The position numbers and the translations under genes are program-made. Below the pieces are notes generated by a model that did not search any database, was not told the DNA's origin, and worked only from the letters and a program-made list of their open reading frames with translations. Below, piece by piece: positions 54,942 through 64,000 of a stretch of 64,000 nucleotides of DNA (position 1 is its first letter; the number at the start of each line of letters is the position of its first letter). Source of the stretch: Roseovarius sp. Pro17 (GTDB taxonomy: Bacteria; Pseudomonadota; Alphaproteobacteria; Rhodobacterales; Rhodobacteraceae); contig NZ_CP141179.1 in NCBI RefSeq assembly GCF_035599575.1, positions 4,125,218 through 4,189,217 of the forward strand, read 5' to 3'.

Positions 54942-55301
54942 TCAGGCGCGTTTTTCGACCTTGTGGTCGATGACGTCCGAGATCGCGGATTTGCGCCCGG
55001 TCTTGTCGTATGTTTCGAGCGTGCGGCGCACCCTGCGCAGAGCCGCCAATCGTCCGGCAACCGTGCGAATCCCCTGTAGCGCACCGTCCAGTAGCGCCTG
55101 ATTGCGCACCACCTTGCCTTGCACCTTGGTCATGTCCGCCTGATCGCTTGGCTTCTGGGCATTCATAGCGTCGATAATCCCCTCCTTGCGCTTTAGTAGC
55201 GCGCCGATGGCCTCAATATCGCCGTCCAGCAGCGCGCAGCGTTCATCGTCCAGCAGCGAATCGAGCTGGTCGATCAGTGATTGTGCGGTTTCATGGGTCA
55301 T
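54942..55301 (-). CDS. FlgN-like flagellar chaperone
   Basis: 119 aa helical protein: AQSLIDQLDSLLDDERCALLDGDIEAIGALLKRKEGIIDAMN and ALLDGALQGIRTVAGRLAALRRVRRTLETYDKTGRK. Pattern and size of FlgN, the chaperone of hook-junction proteins FlgK/FlgL. These are not encoded in the window. Overlaps the preceding rod-binding gene by 11 bp. Confidence 0.72.
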   Translation of the reverse strand: MTHETAQSLIDQLDSLLDDERCALLDGDIEAIGALLKRKEGIIDAMNAQKPSDQADMTKVQGKVVRNQALLDGALQGIRTVAGRLAALRRVRRTLETYDKTGRKSAISDVIDHKVEKRA

Positions 55302-55581
55302 TCGTCGTCTCCATCATTGATTGGTAGAAGGAATCGGCTAGGCCGAGCCCACCGGATTTGACCATTTCATCGGCCAAAGCCTGTCGCTGGAAAGATGCGA
55401 ACTGATCTTCGCCGATGCCGCCGGCAAAACCGTCGCTTTTGCCGAAGCCGGCGGATTTAAGCATTTCGGCCAGAAATGTCGCTTCCAACTTTTGCGCAGC
55501 CTCGCGAGCGCTGTTCATCGCCGTCAGCTTTGCATGTGTTTTTGGCTGTGCAGCCATAGAGATTGGTAAAGAATCTGTCAC
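55291..55581 (-). CDS. Rod-binding protein (FlgJ N-terminal domain type)
   Basis: 96 aa from a GTG at 55581 with GAGG 7 bp ahead (ATG 55557 is the alternative). LEATFLAEMLKSAGFGKSDG, GEDQFASFQRQALADEMVKSGGLGLADSFYQSM is the rod-binding domain of FlgJ without the muramidase part, which the separate lytic transglycosylase can replace. Divergent from fliK. Confidence 0.86.
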   Translation of the reverse strand: MTDSLPISMAAQPKTHAKLTAMNSAREAAQKLEATFLAEMLKSAGFGKSDGFAGGIGEDQFASFQRQALADEMVKSGGLGLADSFYQSMMETTNDP

Positions 55582-55693
55582 AGGAATACCTCGAATTGAT
55601 CGAACTCCGTGGCATTTGATCGCAAACCGGTAAAGAAGCAGTAACCAGCATCTGCGAATATGCCTCTCGACGGAAGAATTCCTGGAGGCACCC

Positions 55694-57403
55694 ATGCAGG
55701 GCTTTTTGACTACACTGACATCCGACGCCGCAACGCGCACACTCCATGTGCCGCAGCGAGGGTCATCTGCCGACCGCAATAGCGCCGCGCCAGCAGATGG
55801 CAAGACCAAGACGTTTCAGGACTTTATTCAATTATTTAAAGAGGATGACACTCCTCCTGTCCCCTCGCGGGTTGCGATTTCCCAGCCAGATGGCTCCACA
55901 CGCCGGAATGCTGGGCTTGAGGATGAGGAGGGCGACCTTGGATCTGCCGCAGATGATGTGGTGGCGTTCGAAAATTTATCCGAATCGGATTCATTTGAAT
56001 TTCTGGACGAGGAAGAAGAATCCTACCTCGGTCTCGGGCAAGAGTTGCTTGGCCACCGTGAGAATGGTGTGTCACTGGCCACGCGTCCTGAAATGCGTGG
56101 CCCAGATCGGCAATTTTCAAACGAATCCATAGCCATGGGCGAGCAGAGTTTCGCAAATGAGACCAAGCTGCAAAGCGCAGCGCGCGGCGAAACCCCAAAG
56201 GTGGCACTTGCCGGCTTGGCGATGCCCGTGGCCGGGCAGATTGGGCACGGCGAGCACTGGGCGGATGGTTCTGCACTCGTGGCGGATCGGCTGACAGGGA
56301 ATGACGCACAACCCGCATTGGGGTTAACTGGCGCGACTGAACGTACCACGTCGTTATTGAACGACGTCAAGAATGCTGCACTCATGTCACCAGAGGGCAA
56401 CGATGGTTTCATGCCGCTAGCTGAGGCAGGTACTTTGGCAGGCGCCGCGAAGACCGACGCCTCCGCCAGCGCGCTCGACAATGTGACGAAGACCATGATT
56501 GGCATGCGCGTGGCGAACGGCGGTGAGGCAGAATCAGATGTACTGGCCTTGCGGTCCGGCGCGCATTCGGGCGGCTCGCAGCATCAACAGCCCTCAATAC
56601 CGTCGAATCAAACGCAAGTGTCCGATCCGGGACAAACCGCCCAAGCTATGCAAGGTCGCTCAGGTGATACGGACCTGCGCCTTGCCACAGACATGCAGGT
56701 GACGATTCGTTCGGCGGCGGGCGAAGCTGTCCCTGAGCAGGATGTGTTTTCGTCCATGCAAGATGCCTATTCATCTGCCGGGCGACCAGCGACGCCGCCG
56801 ATCTCGGGGTATTTCGCCGTCACTGGCACAAGGCCCATTTCCGCTGCGGTGGACACAAGCCAAGTCTTTGCGCTGGAGGGCGACGCAGCAGGCGGACTGA
56901 ATGATGAAACTGCCGATTCGCCCGTGCCGGGGGATCTGCGGATGGCGTCCGCATTGATGCCTGAGTCGCGCGGATATCTGGGGACGCTGGCGCAGTCGGT
57001 ACAGACCGCGCGACATGTTGCGGGCCAGATACATGACGTGATGGCCAAGGCCGCCGATCGTCCAATAGACATTATTCTCAATCCCGCCGAACTGGGCCGC
57101 GTGCGGATCACTCTGTCGCATTCAGACGCAGGAATGATCGTCAACGTTGCTGCAGAACGGACAGAGACCCTGGATCTGATGCGGCGTCATAGCGATATTT
57201 TGGGTCAGGAATTTCATGACCTCGGGTATGGCGGCACCGAATTCACCTTTGACCGCGAGCAAAGCGCCCAAGACGGCGGGCCGCACGGCCCTGCGCGCCA
57301 TGATGAAGCGCCGGCCACTGTATTAGCCGAGTCAGCCGGTTCGCCGATGATTGCTACGCCCGCACCTGCGGTCCCAGTCGATCGCCTCGATATTCGCCTC
57401 TAG
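55694..57403 (+). CDS. fliK: FliK, flagellar hook-length control protein
   Basis: 569 aa. Long, poorly conserved acidic/Gln-rich N-terminal ruler, then the C-terminal FliK domain at about 435-520 (IHDVMAKAADRPIDIILNPAELGRVRITLSHSDAGMIVNVAAERTETLDLMRRH..LGQEFHDLGYGGTEFTF). ATG behind TGGAGG. It measures the hook and signals FlhB; flgD follows 13 bp later. Confidence 0.9.
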   Translation: MQGFLTTLTSDAATRTLHVPQRGSSADRNSAAPADGKTKTFQDFIQLFKEDDTPPVPSRVAISQPDGSTRRNAGLEDEEGDLGSAADDVVAFENLSESDSFEFLDEEEESYLGLGQELLGHRENGVSLATRPEMRGPDRQFSNESIAMGEQSFANETKLQSAARGETPKVALAGLAMPVAGQIGHGEHWADGSALVADRLTGNDAQPALGLTGATERTTSLLNDVKNAALMSPEGNDGFMPLAEAGTLAGAAKTDASASALDNVTKTMIGMRVANGGEAESDVLALRSGAHSGGSQHQQPSIPSNQTQVSDPGQTAQAMQGRSGDTDLRLATDMQVTIRSAAGEAVPEQDVFSSMQDAYSSAGRPATPPISGYFAVTGTRPISAAVDTSQVFALEGDAAGGLNDETADSPVPGDLRMASALMPESRGYLGTLAQSVQTARHVAGQIHDVMAKAADRPIDIILNPAELGRVRITLSHSDAGMIVNVAAERTETLDLMRRHSDILGQEFHDLGYGGTEFTFDREQSAQDGGPHGPARHDEAPATVLAESAGSPMIATPAPAVPVDRLDIRL

Positions 57404-57416
57404 AAAGGACATAAAA

Positions 57417-58097
57417 ATGGATGCTATTTCACCGCCAATCGGATCGCCGCCCACAGACGCAAGAGGCGGTCCGGCTCAGACGGCCAAGGGCGCAACTGCG
57501 CTTAATTCTGACTTTGAGACCTTCCTGAAAATGCTAACGGCGCAGATGCAGAATCAGGATCCTCTGAATCCAGTCGATTCGACCGAGTTCGCGTCGCAAC
57601 TCGCCGCGTTTTCGACCGTCGAGCAGCAGGTCCGGACCAACGACCTGCTGACCGGGCTGGGCACGCAGTTGGGCGTTCTGGGCATGGGGCAGTTGCAGGG
57701 GTGGGTCGGCATGACCGCCCGTGCTGAAATGCCGGTGTCGTTCGACGGTTCCGCCGTACCACTGACATTGAAGACCCGTCCGGGCACCGATCTGGCCCGA
57801 TTGGTCGTGCGGGATGAAGTTGGCGGCATCGTGCAGGAGCAGGACGTCCCGCCGCGAGGAGGGGATTACAGCTGGTCGGGCCGTGATGGATCAGGAAATC
57901 AGCTACCTGAGGGCATTTACTCAATCTCAGTGGATTCGTTCCAAGACGACGAAGTGCTGGGTAGCGATCCGGTCCAAAGTCAGGCGCGCATCGTCGAGGC
58001 GCGGCTGTCAGGTGGCGCGACCGTCCTCGTCATGGCGGGCGGACAGCAGGTATCGGCCTCGGACGTTCTGGGGCTTCGCAACCCTGATGCATCTTGA
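57417..58097 (+). CDS. flgD: FlgD, hook-cap / hook assembly protein
   Basis: 226 aa, ATG behind AAAGGA. N-terminal SDFETFLKMLTAQMQNQDPLNPVDSTEFASQLAAFSTVEQQVRTNDLL is the FlgD signature; a Tudor/FnIII-like domain follows (GGDYSWSGRDGSGNQLPEGIYSISV). Scaffolds hook assembly. The hook gene flgE, usually next, is missing here; the flagellar block ends at this gene. Confidence 0.95.
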   Translation: MDAISPPIGSPPTDARGGPAQTAKGATALNSDFETFLKMLTAQMQNQDPLNPVDSTEFASQLAAFSTVEQQVRTNDLLTGLGTQLGVLGMGQLQGWVGMTARAEMPVSFDGSAVPLTLKTRPGTDLARLVVRDEVGGIVQEQDVPPRGGDYSWSGRDGSGNQLPEGIYSISVDSFQDDEVLGSDPVQSQARIVEARLSGGATVLVMAGGQQVSASDVLGLRNPDAS

Positions 58098-58134
58098 ACG
58101 TTCAGATGGATGTCGGTGGCATGATAGGGAGGGT

Positions 58135-58260
58135 ATGCAAACCGACCCATTGGTGCCACAAAGTTATAAAAATCCGCAACATCTGCTCGCTTGGATGGGA
58201 TGCGAAATTAACCGCTTGAGTGAGCGCCAGCCGGAGCCGGTGAAAGCAATCAAGTTATAG
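58135..58260 (+). CDS. Possible 41-residue protein after flgD
   Basis: MQTDPLVPQSYKNPQHLLAWMG with a further 19 residues before TAG. An AGGGAGG ribosome site is present but only 3 bp from the ATG. No family recognised. It may be a chance frame. Confidence 0.3.
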   Translation: MQTDPLVPQSYKNPQHLLAWMGCEINRLSERQPEPVKAIKL

Positions 58261-58977
58261 GGAAGTCTGTAGAAAGCAGTTTTCCACGTCAACTATGCGA
58301 TGCTTTCGCTTAGTTGACGTGGAAATGTATGCCCAATGCATATCTTGAAACATAGGCTGGCAGACATATCGAAGAAGATTTCGACTCTCGCAGTCGCCGC
58401 TGCGCCCGTCGCCGCACAGAATGTGAACGCCGATCCACTCGTTTCCTCGCCAGTCGCGATGACGGTTTCGCCGCTCTGGTCTCAGACGGCATAGCTGTTG
58501 GTATCAGCACCATCGCGGCGATCGACTGCTGCAACGACTTCTGAATTTGTATTGCATTTGCGTGCGATGTAACTTGAAACGCGATCCGATGGGCCGCCTT
58601 TTTGTATTTTGGGGCTGTGTATGTATGACATTGCAAAGCGACGCTGGCGCTAATGATCTGCGTCTCAATGGGTAGGCCGCAATTAATGCGTTTCGAGTTT
58701 AGGTTGAGACACAGCTTGAATTCGAAACGCTTTAGCGCAGGGTCCGGATGATGAGGTGTTCGTTCAGCGGTCTGTGCGTTGGCATTCAGCCATCTGCGCT
58801 GGGCAGAAGGGTGGCTATTGCGGCGGCGATGGACTGCTTGCAACTCAAATGGGTCCCTCATGCGGCGCGCGATTTTGCTGGGCATTCCGCTGGTGAAAAG
58901 CGAACCAATAGAGGTATCAACCCGGCATCGCCTGCTTTCCTCGCGCTATGTGTTTCGCGATGCCGGGGCAGGGGGTG
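58261..58977. other. 720-bp intergenic region at the end of the flagellar block
   Basis: Between flgD and the 3' end of ubiB. It contains a 15-bp perfect hairpin at 58281-58325 and a smaller inverted repeat GCGTTTCGA / TCGAAACGC (58688-58696, 58722-58730). A minus-strand open frame of 190 codons (58310-58885) is rich in Arg/Ser and has no recognised domain, so I do not call it a gene. Confidence 0.6.
58281..58325. repeat. 15-bp perfect inverted repeat, 15-base loop
   Basis: TTTCCACGTCAACTA at 58281-58295 pairs with its exact complement at 58311-58325. Not followed by a T run on either strand. It may be a two-way transcription stop or a protein site; it lies where the flagellar block breaks off. 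Confidence 0.85.
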
Positions 58978-60513
58978 TCACGCGAAATGCGTCACGATGA
59001 TCACCAGCGCGCCGCCTCCAATTACTCCGCCCAAACCCCATAGCGCCAGATCGCGACGGCTGCGGTGGGGCGGCTGCGGAGTTGGTGTTGCCGCGCTACG
59101 CATGATCGCCGTCTCGACCAACTGAGGTAGGCGCGGGCCAAAGCGGGCAAGTACCATCAGCGTCTTGCCTAGGCTTTGCGCTATGGCTCGCGGGCCAAGG
59201 CTCTGACGGATGTAGTCCTCGACTACGGGTTTGGCGACCTGCCAGATGTTGATCTGCGGGTTCAGTGAGCGCGCGACGCCTTCGACGACCACCATGGTGC
59301 GCTGCAACAGGATTAACTCGGTACGCGTTTCCATGCCGAACCGCTCGGTTACTTCGAAAAGGTAGCTTAGCAGACTTCCCATGCTGATGCGGCTGGCATC
59401 CATGCCAAAAATCGGCTCGCCCACCGCGCGCAGGGCGCGGGCGAACTCGTCCACGTCGCGGTCGCGTGGCACATATCCGGCCTCGAAATGTACTTCGGCG
59501 ACGCGGCGATAGTCGCGTTTGATAAAGCCATAGATAATCTCGGCATAAACACGACGGGTGTACTCGTCGATATGCCCCATAATGCCGAAATCATAAGCGA
59601 TGACATCGCCGTTCGGCGCAACCTTGAGATTGCCCTGATGCATGTCGGCGTGGAAATACCCGTCGCGCAGCGCATGACTGAGAAAAAGTTGAAGCACCCG
59701 GTCGCCGAGGATCACGCGGTCATGGCCAGCCGCGTCGATGGCATCGTTGTCGCCCAGCGGCGCGCCGTCGGCCCATTCCATCGTCATCACGCGGCGGCTG
59801 GACAGATCCCACTTGATACCCGGCAACTGAAAGCCAGTGTCGTCCTTGGTATTGGCCGCGAATTCCGACGCTGAGGATGCCTCCAGCCGCAGGTCCAGTT
59901 CGCCCATGACAACGCCTTCGAAATGGGCGATTACGTCGGTGGGGCGCAGGCGGCGGGACGATGGCGACAGCCGCTCAATCACGTTGGCGGCAAAATAGAA
60001 GGCGTCGATATCGACACGAAAGGCGCGCTCGATGCCGGGGCGCAGCACCTTGATCGCGACCGCATCGCCGGTATCTCGCAGACGCGCCTTGTGGACCTGC
60101 GCGATAGAGGCGGCGGCGACGGGCGGGCTGAAATCGTCAAACAGCACCTCGACCGGCGCGCCCAACTCGGATTGGATGCTGGCTTTGGCGACCTCTATTG
60201 GAAACGGCGGCAGCTTGTCCTGCAAGACGCGCATTTGTGCCGCCAGATCGTCACCCACAAGGTCGGGTCGCGTCGACAGAATCTGGCCGAATTTGATATA
60301 TGCCGGCCCCAGCGCGGTCAGCGCACGGGTGGCAGGCGGCATGGCGGGATCACCCTTGGCGCCCAGCCATTTGAAGGGCCACGCGATGAACCGCAGGGTC
60401 GTGCGCACCAGCGGCGGCGCATCCAATGCGTCCATCACGACGGCCATCGCGCCGGTCCGCTCCAGCGTGGCGCCGGTGCGGATCAGGCGGATGATGTTGT
60501 GCGGACCGCGCAT
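58978..60513 (-). CDS. ubiB: UbiB, ubiquinone biosynthesis accessory kinase-like protein
   Basis: 511 aa ADCK/UbiB protein. Hallmarks: the KxGQ helix YIKFGQILSTRPDLVGDD (about 72), Ala-rich loop PVAAASIAQVHKARL, VAIKVLRPGIERAF, HADMHQGNLKVAPNG with the catalytic Asp, YDFGIMGHIDE, and two C-terminal hydrophobic segments. Needed for coenzyme Q synthesis, likely as an ATPase acting on lipid intermediates. 4 bp after ubiE. Confidence 0.96.
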   Translation of the reverse strand: MRGPHNIIRLIRTGATLERTGAMAVVMDALDAPPLVRTTLRFIAWPFKWLGAKGDPAMPPATRALTALGPAYIKFGQILSTRPDLVGDDLAAQMRVLQDKLPPFPIEVAKASIQSELGAPVEVLFDDFSPPVAAASIAQVHKARLRDTGDAVAIKVLRPGIERAFRVDIDAFYFAANVIERLSPSSRRLRPTDVIAHFEGVVMGELDLRLEASSASEFAANTKDDTGFQLPGIKWDLSSRRVMTMEWADGAPLGDNDAIDAAGHDRVILGDRVLQLFLSHALRDGYFHADMHQGNLKVAPNGDVIAYDFGIMGHIDEYTRRVYAEIIYGFIKRDYRRVAEVHFEAGYVPRDRDVDEFARALRAVGEPIFGMDASRISMGSLLSYLFEVTERFGMETRTELILLQRTMVVVEGVARSLNPQINIWQVAKPVVEDYIRQSLGPRAIAQSLGKTLMVLARFGPRLPQLVETAIMRSAATPTPQPPHRSRRDLALWGLGGVIGGGALVIIVTHFA

Positions 60514-60517
60514 GGCG

Positions 60518-61261
60518 CTACAGCTTCCAGCCCGAGTGCAGGCAGGCGATGCCCATGCTCAGGTTGCGGTGTTTGGCGTTGCCGAACCCGGCCTGCTTCA
60601 CCATGTTCAGGAATGTGTCCTGATCGGGGAACTGTCGAATAGATTCAACGAGGTATTGATAGCTGTCGCGATCACCTGCAATCGCCTGCCCCAAGCGCGG
60701 AATGATATTGAAGCTGTAGAGATCGTAGACCTTTTGCATCATGTCGTTCGGGATCTGGCTAAACTCCAGTATCATCAGCCGCCCGCCGGGACGCAGCACG
60801 CGGTATGCCTCGCTCAGCGCCTCCTGCGGGCGAGTGACGTTTCTGATGCCGAAGCTGATCGTATAGACGTCAAAGCTGTTGTCATCGAAGGGCAGTGCCA
60901 TCGCATCGCCCACGACCCAATCCAGACTACCTGCCATCGCCTCGGCCTCGGCGCGTTTGCGGCCCTCGATCAGCATTGGTTCGGTCAGGTCCAGCACCGT
61001 GGCGTGGCCGCTGCCCGCGCGTTTCAGGAACCGGAATGCGATGTCGCCCGTCCCACCCGCAACATCCAGCAGGCGTTGACCGGGGCGCGGCGCCAGCCAG
61101 TCCATCATCGCATCCTTCCAGACGCGGTGAATCCCCATGCTCATCACGTCGTTCATTACATCATATTTGCTGGCAACCGAGCCAAAGACTCCGCGCACGC
61201 GGCCCGCCTTTTCATCCTCGGGAATGTCCTGAAATCCGAAATGGGTAGTTTTGTCGCTCAT
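60518..61261 (-). CDS. ubiE: UbiE, demethylmenaquinol/ubiquinone C-methyltransferase
   Basis: 247 aa from ATG 61261 ([49 protein letters not shown]). SAM motif [31 protein letters not shown], and [38 protein letters not shown], all standard UbiE. Methylates the ring of the quinone precursor. Operon with ubiB, divergent from mutM. Confidence 0.97.
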   Translation of the reverse strand: MSDKTTHFGFQDIPEDEKAGRVRGVFGSVASKYDVMNDVMSMGIHRVWKDAMMDWLAPRPGQRLLDVAGGTGDIAFRFLKRAGSGHATVLDLTEPMLIEGRKRAEAEAMAGSLDWVVGDAMALPFDDNSFDVYTISFGIRNVTRPQEALSEAYRVLRPGGRLMILEFSQIPNDMMQKVYDLYSFNIIPRLGQAIAGDRDSYQYLVESIRQFPDQDTFLNMVKQAGFGNAKHRNLSMGIACLHSGWKL

Positions 61262-61346
61262 CGCTCTTGCCTTGCGCCGGTTCAGCCCCTTGTTATAGGG
61301 CGCTGTGCTGCGGACACAATGCGGCGCTGTAGCGAGAGGCCGAGAC

Positions 61347-62225
61347 ATGCCCGAATTACCCGAAGTTGAGACGGTTCGCCGCGGGCTTGCCCCCGTGATG
61401 GAGGGCGCTGTGATCACGCGCGCCGACGTTAATCGCGAGGGTCTGCGCTGGCCGTTTCCGCCTGACATGGCGGCGCGGCTGAGTGGGCAAAAGGTGTTGG
61501 GCCTGCGGCGGCGCTCGAAATACATCCTCGTCGATCTGGAGTCAGGCGAGACGCTATTAATCCATCTGGGCATGTCGGGGCGCATGTTAATTTCGGGAGA
61601 TTCGTCAAACGGCAGTTCCGCCCCCGGCAACACAGGGCAGTTCGTGCACAACCATCCCGCGACGGAAAAGCACGATCATGTCGTGCTACATATGGAACAC
61701 GGTGCGCGCATCACATTCAACGATCCACGCCGTTTTGGTGCGATGGACCTGTTTGCGACTGTGGGCGCCGCTGACCACGCGTTACTGGCCAAGCTGGGGC
61801 CGGAGCCGTTGGGCAACCACTTTGATGAGGGGTATCTGGCCAGCGCGCTGGCCGGGCGCAACACCCCGATCAAATCGGCGCTGTTGGACCAGCGCCTCGT
61901 TGCGGGCCTAGGCAATATATATGTGTGCGAGACGCTGTTCCGCGCCGGCATCTCGCCGCGCCGTAAGGCGGGACATATCAGCGCACGGCGCACCGCGGCA
62001 CTTGTGCCCATAATCAGGGACGTGCTGCGCGACGCGATTGAGGCGGGCGGGTCTTCACTGCGCGATTTCCGGCAGGCCGATGGCGAATTGGGCTACTTCC
62101 AGCACAGTTTTGACGTTTATGGCCGCGAGGGACAGCCATGCAGGCGCGAGGGTTGCGACGGCGTGGTCGGACGGATCGTGCAGGCGGGCCGCTCCAGCTT
62201 CTACTGCGGCAGATGTCAAAGATAG
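61347..62225 (+). CDS. mutM: Formamidopyrimidine-DNA glycosylase
   Basis: 292 aa; start at ATG 61347 so that the catalytic Pro is residue 2 ([14 protein letters not shown], with Glu3). Helix-two-turn-helix [26 protein letters not shown] with Lys in IKSALL, and the zinc finger [28 protein letters not shown] at the end. Removes 8-oxoguanine from DNA. A ~12-residue Asn/Ser-rich insert ([13 protein letters not shown]) precedes KHDHVVL. Confidence 0.97.
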   Translation: MPELPEVETVRRGLAPVMEGAVITRADVNREGLRWPFPPDMAARLSGQKVLGLRRRSKYILVDLESGETLLIHLGMSGRMLISGDSSNGSSAPGNTGQFVHNHPATEKHDHVVLHMEHGARITFNDPRRFGAMDLFATVGAADHALLAKLGPEPLGNHFDEGYLASALAGRNTPIKSALLDQRLVAGLGNIYVCETLFRAGISPRRKAGHISARRTAALVPIIRDVLRDAIEAGGSSLRDFRQADGELGYFQHSFDVYGREGQPCRREGCDGVVGRIVQAGRSSFYCGRCQR

Positions 62226-62289
62226 GTTGATCCGTCCTGCCGGGGTGGTAAGACTGCCCGTCTGACAGAAACAAGCGAAAGCATATTTC

Positions 62290-63066
62290 ATGGCCTATGA
62301 GACGATCATCGTCGAAGTAGAAGACCACGTCGCGCAAATCACCCTCAACCGCCCCGACGCCCTTAATGCGCTGAACGAGCAGTTGCTGGGCGAATTGGTG
62401 AGTGCGCTTCAGGAGGCGGAGGTAAACGACAAGGTGCGCTGCATCGTGTTGACCGGCTCAGACAAGGCGTTCGCGGCCGGGGCCGACGTCAAGATGATGG
62501 CCGACAAGACCTTCGTCGAAATGTCATCCGAGGATTTCTTTGGCGCGCAGCACGACGCGATCACCCGCATCCGCAAGCCGATCATCGCTGCCGTGTCGGG
62601 CTATGTGCTGGGCGGTGGATGCGAATTGGCGATGATGTGCGATTTCATCATCGCGTCGGAGACCGCCAAGTTTGGCCAGCCTGAGATCAATCTCGGGATC
62701 ATGGCAGGACTTGGTGGATCGCAGCGCCTGACCCGTTTCATCGGCAAGTCCAAGGCGATGGACATGAACCTGACGGGCCGTTTCATGGACGCCCAAGAGG
62801 CCGAGCGTTCGGGGCTGGTCAGCCGCGTTGTGCCGGTGAAAAAGCTGAGGGAAGAGGCGCGCAGCGCTGCGGCCAAGATCGCCGAGAAATCCATGATTTC
62901 GGTCATGGCGGTCAAGGAAGCGGTCAATCGCAGCTACGAGACCACGCTGCAGGAGGGCCTCTTGTTCGAGCGGCGCGTGTTCCATTCGCTCTTTGCCACT
63001 GAGGACCAGTCCGAGGGCATGGCCGCGTTCAAGGAAAAGCGACAGGCGCAGTTTCGCGACAAATAG
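62290..63066 (+). CDS. Enoyl-CoA hydratase/isomerase family protein
   Basis: 258 aa crotonase: [16 protein letters not shown], oxyanion loop [60 protein letters not shown] with both catalytic Glu residues (GGCELA and QPEINLG). A true hydratase for short/medium chains is likely. Lies between mutM and rpsT, a conserved order in Rhodobacteraceae. Confidence 0.95.
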   Translation: MAYETIIVEVEDHVAQITLNRPDALNALNEQLLGELVSALQEAEVNDKVRCIVLTGSDKAFAAGADVKMMADKTFVEMSSEDFFGAQHDAITRIRKPIIAAVSGYVLGGGCELAMMCDFIIASETAKFGQPEINLGIMAGLGGSQRLTRFIGKSKAMDMNLTGRFMDAQEAERSGLVSRVVPVKKLREEARSAAAKIAEKSMISVMAVKEAVNRSYETTLQEGLLFERRVFHSLFATEDQSEGMAAFKEKRQAQFRDK

Positions 63067-63258
63067 GCGCGGCGGCGCGCAGATGCGCCGCGCGTCACAA
63101 CACGGTTGCATCGGGCAGCGCGCCAGATTATAGACCGCCGTCATACATGCGCGTGATGCCCGCTCTGGCAAGAATCATCTTCGGTCCGCCCGGAGGCTTG
63201 GGTTTGGCGTAATCCGCTTAGAAATTTGATACCGAACCAGATCAAGGATACGATTCTC

Positions 63259-63528
63259 ATGGCAAATACGCCTCAGTCAAAAAAACGCGCGCGTCAGAAC
63301 GAGACGCGCCTGGCCGTCAACAAGGCCCGCCGTTCGCGCATTCGCACCCAACTTCGCAAGGTCGAAGAGGCTATCGCCTCGGGCGACAAGGATTCGGCCA
63401 CCGCAGCCCTGCGCGCAGCCCAGCCCGAGCTGATGCGCGGCGTCACCAAAGGCGTCTTTCACAAGAATACGGCCGCGCGCAAGATGTCGCGCCTGTCGAG
63501 CCGCGTGAAGGCACTCGGACAAGCTTAA
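63259..63528 (+). CDS. rpsT: 30S ribosomal protein S20
   Basis: 89 aa; start ATG 63259 ([61 protein letters not shown]), full length for S20, which binds 16S rRNA. An in-frame ATA further upstream has no ribosome site. Followed by a strong terminator. Confidence 0.97.
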   Translation: MANTPQSKKRARQNETRLAVNKARRSRIRTQLRKVEEAIASGDKDSATAALRAAQPELMRGVTKGVFHKNTAARKMSRLSSRVKALGQA

Positions 63529-63547
63529 TAAACTGTTAACGCTAAAC

Positions 63548-63586
63548 AAAAAGGCGCCCTTTTTGGGGCGCCTTTTGCATTTTTTC
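63548..63586 (+). terminator. Rho-independent terminator of rpsT
   Basis: AAAAAGGCGCC and GGCGCCTTTT form a strong stem with an 8-base loop, followed by GCATTTTTTC. 20 bp after the rpsT stop. Confidence 0.9.
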
Positions 63587-64000
63587 GAGGCAATCGGGCC
63601 GCGCAGATTCTTTTCATGCAAAATCAGAGTCAAGGAATAAGATCGGTTGCCGGGCCGCGCGCCGACTTGCTATCTTGGCCTTGCGATTCACGCTTGGGGG
63701 GACAGGCTGATTCCGGTGACGGGCCTTTGGGGGGTCATGTTGCAGGGAACTTTCGGGTTAAACCCGGCATGTCCAAATAAAGCACACCGACGATGTTCGC
63801 GACAGAGCAGGGCCTGACTCCTGCTCTATCGTGACTATCGTTTTGATATTTGCGTTCGCCGGTCGTGGCGAGCGCGTCTTCTGAACATGCGTTCAGAGGG
63901 ATTGTTTGGGTGTGTCTTCTGGTCGTGGGTGGCGACGATTGCGCTGAGCTTACAGGCTTGGTGTGGAACCGAAACGACATAGCCGCGAAAGCACAGACGC
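63587..64000. other. Leader region, probably upstream of dnaA
   Basis: No gene seen. It holds an 8-bp stem AGAGCAGG/CCTGCTCT (63804-63827) and a palindrome CTGAAC-ATGC-GTTCAG (63881-63896). No TTATCCACA-type DnaA box found by eye. In Rhodobacteraceae rpsT is usually followed by dnaA, so this is probably its long leader; that is synteny, not observation. Confidence 0.5.

Noticed and set aside
58310..58885. 190-codon minus-strand frame between flgD and ubiB
   Set aside because: No ribosome site, no recognised domain, low-complexity Arg/Ser composition, and it runs through the 15-bp inverted repeat.
60032..61369. Long plus-strand open frame opposite ubiB/ubiE
   Set aside because: It is the antisense of two strongly conserved genes, is Arg/His-rich and has no domain; a GC-rich codon shadow.
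63587..64000. Replication origin (oriC) in the last 400 bp
   Set aside because: No cluster of DnaA boxes or AT-rich unwinding element could be seen; closeness to dnaA is only inferred.

Overview
The window reads as chromosomal DNA of a Rhodobacteraceae (Roseobacter-type) alphaproteobacterium. The pointers are the alphaproteobacterial flagellin regulators FlaF/FlbT and a DUF1217 flagellar protein, the nosRZDFYLX order with an ApbE-type NosX, two EcfG-like promoter motifs, and the right-hand block ubiB-ubiE / mutM-ech-rpsT, which in this family usually lies just before dnaA. No tRNA, rRNA or CRISPR was found.

Left end (1-7.1 kb): a decayed accessory zone. It holds two exopolysaccharide-type genes (acetyltransferase, GT2), a LysM gene cut by a TGA at codon 7, a frameshifted SGNH acyltransferase remnant with a hexanucleotide repeat, scraps of IS66- and IS21-type elements, a membrane protein, and a DUF421 gene split by a 1,550-bp IS1182-family element. 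That element's ends (36-bp inverted repeats) and 4-bp target duplication can be placed to the base. Its transposase carries a TAG at codon 8.

7.1-15 kb: a Crp/Fnr regulator, then seven tightly overlapping genes (processive-type GT2, GT2, GT4, acyl-CoA dehydrogenase-like, PIG-L deacetylase, NodS-like methyltransferase, GT2) behind an EcfG-like promoter. The enzyme set formally resembles a lipo-oligosaccharide pathway (polymerise, de-N-acetylate, N-methylate). I regard it as the most likely undescribed system here. 15-21.2 kb: a stress block of YciE/DUF892, DUF2383, a 22-residue membrane peptide, three small envelope proteins, YihY, PRC-barrel, GlsB/YeaQ and YidB, with a second EcfG-like promoter.

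21.5-30.2 kb: an Old Yellow Enzyme-type oxidoreductase, a cystine-type ABC importer and a MarR-adaptor-RND efflux operon. 30.2-40.7 kb: hemN and, divergently, a complete nitrous-oxide reductase operon, both preceded by FNR/NNR-like boxes. A 43-codon secreted or lipoprotein-like frame overlaps nosR, and the nosZ stop region is repeated in tandem.

40.8-58.1 kb: part of a flagellar cluster (lytic transglycosylase, flhA, fliR, flhB, fliJ-like, fliL, flgH, flgA, flgG, flgF, fliQ, fliE, flgC, flgB, fliI, DUF1217, flbT, flaF, flagellin, flgN-like, flgJ-like, fliK, flgD). flhA (G9 tract) and flgH (C4 tract) are frameshifted, and genes such as fliF, fliP, motA, flgE, flgK, flgL and flgI are absent from the window. 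58.1-64 kb: an intergenic stretch with a 15-bp perfect hairpin, then ubiB/ubiE, mutM, an enoyl-CoA hydratase, rpsT with a clear terminator, and about 410 bp that probably lead into dnaA.
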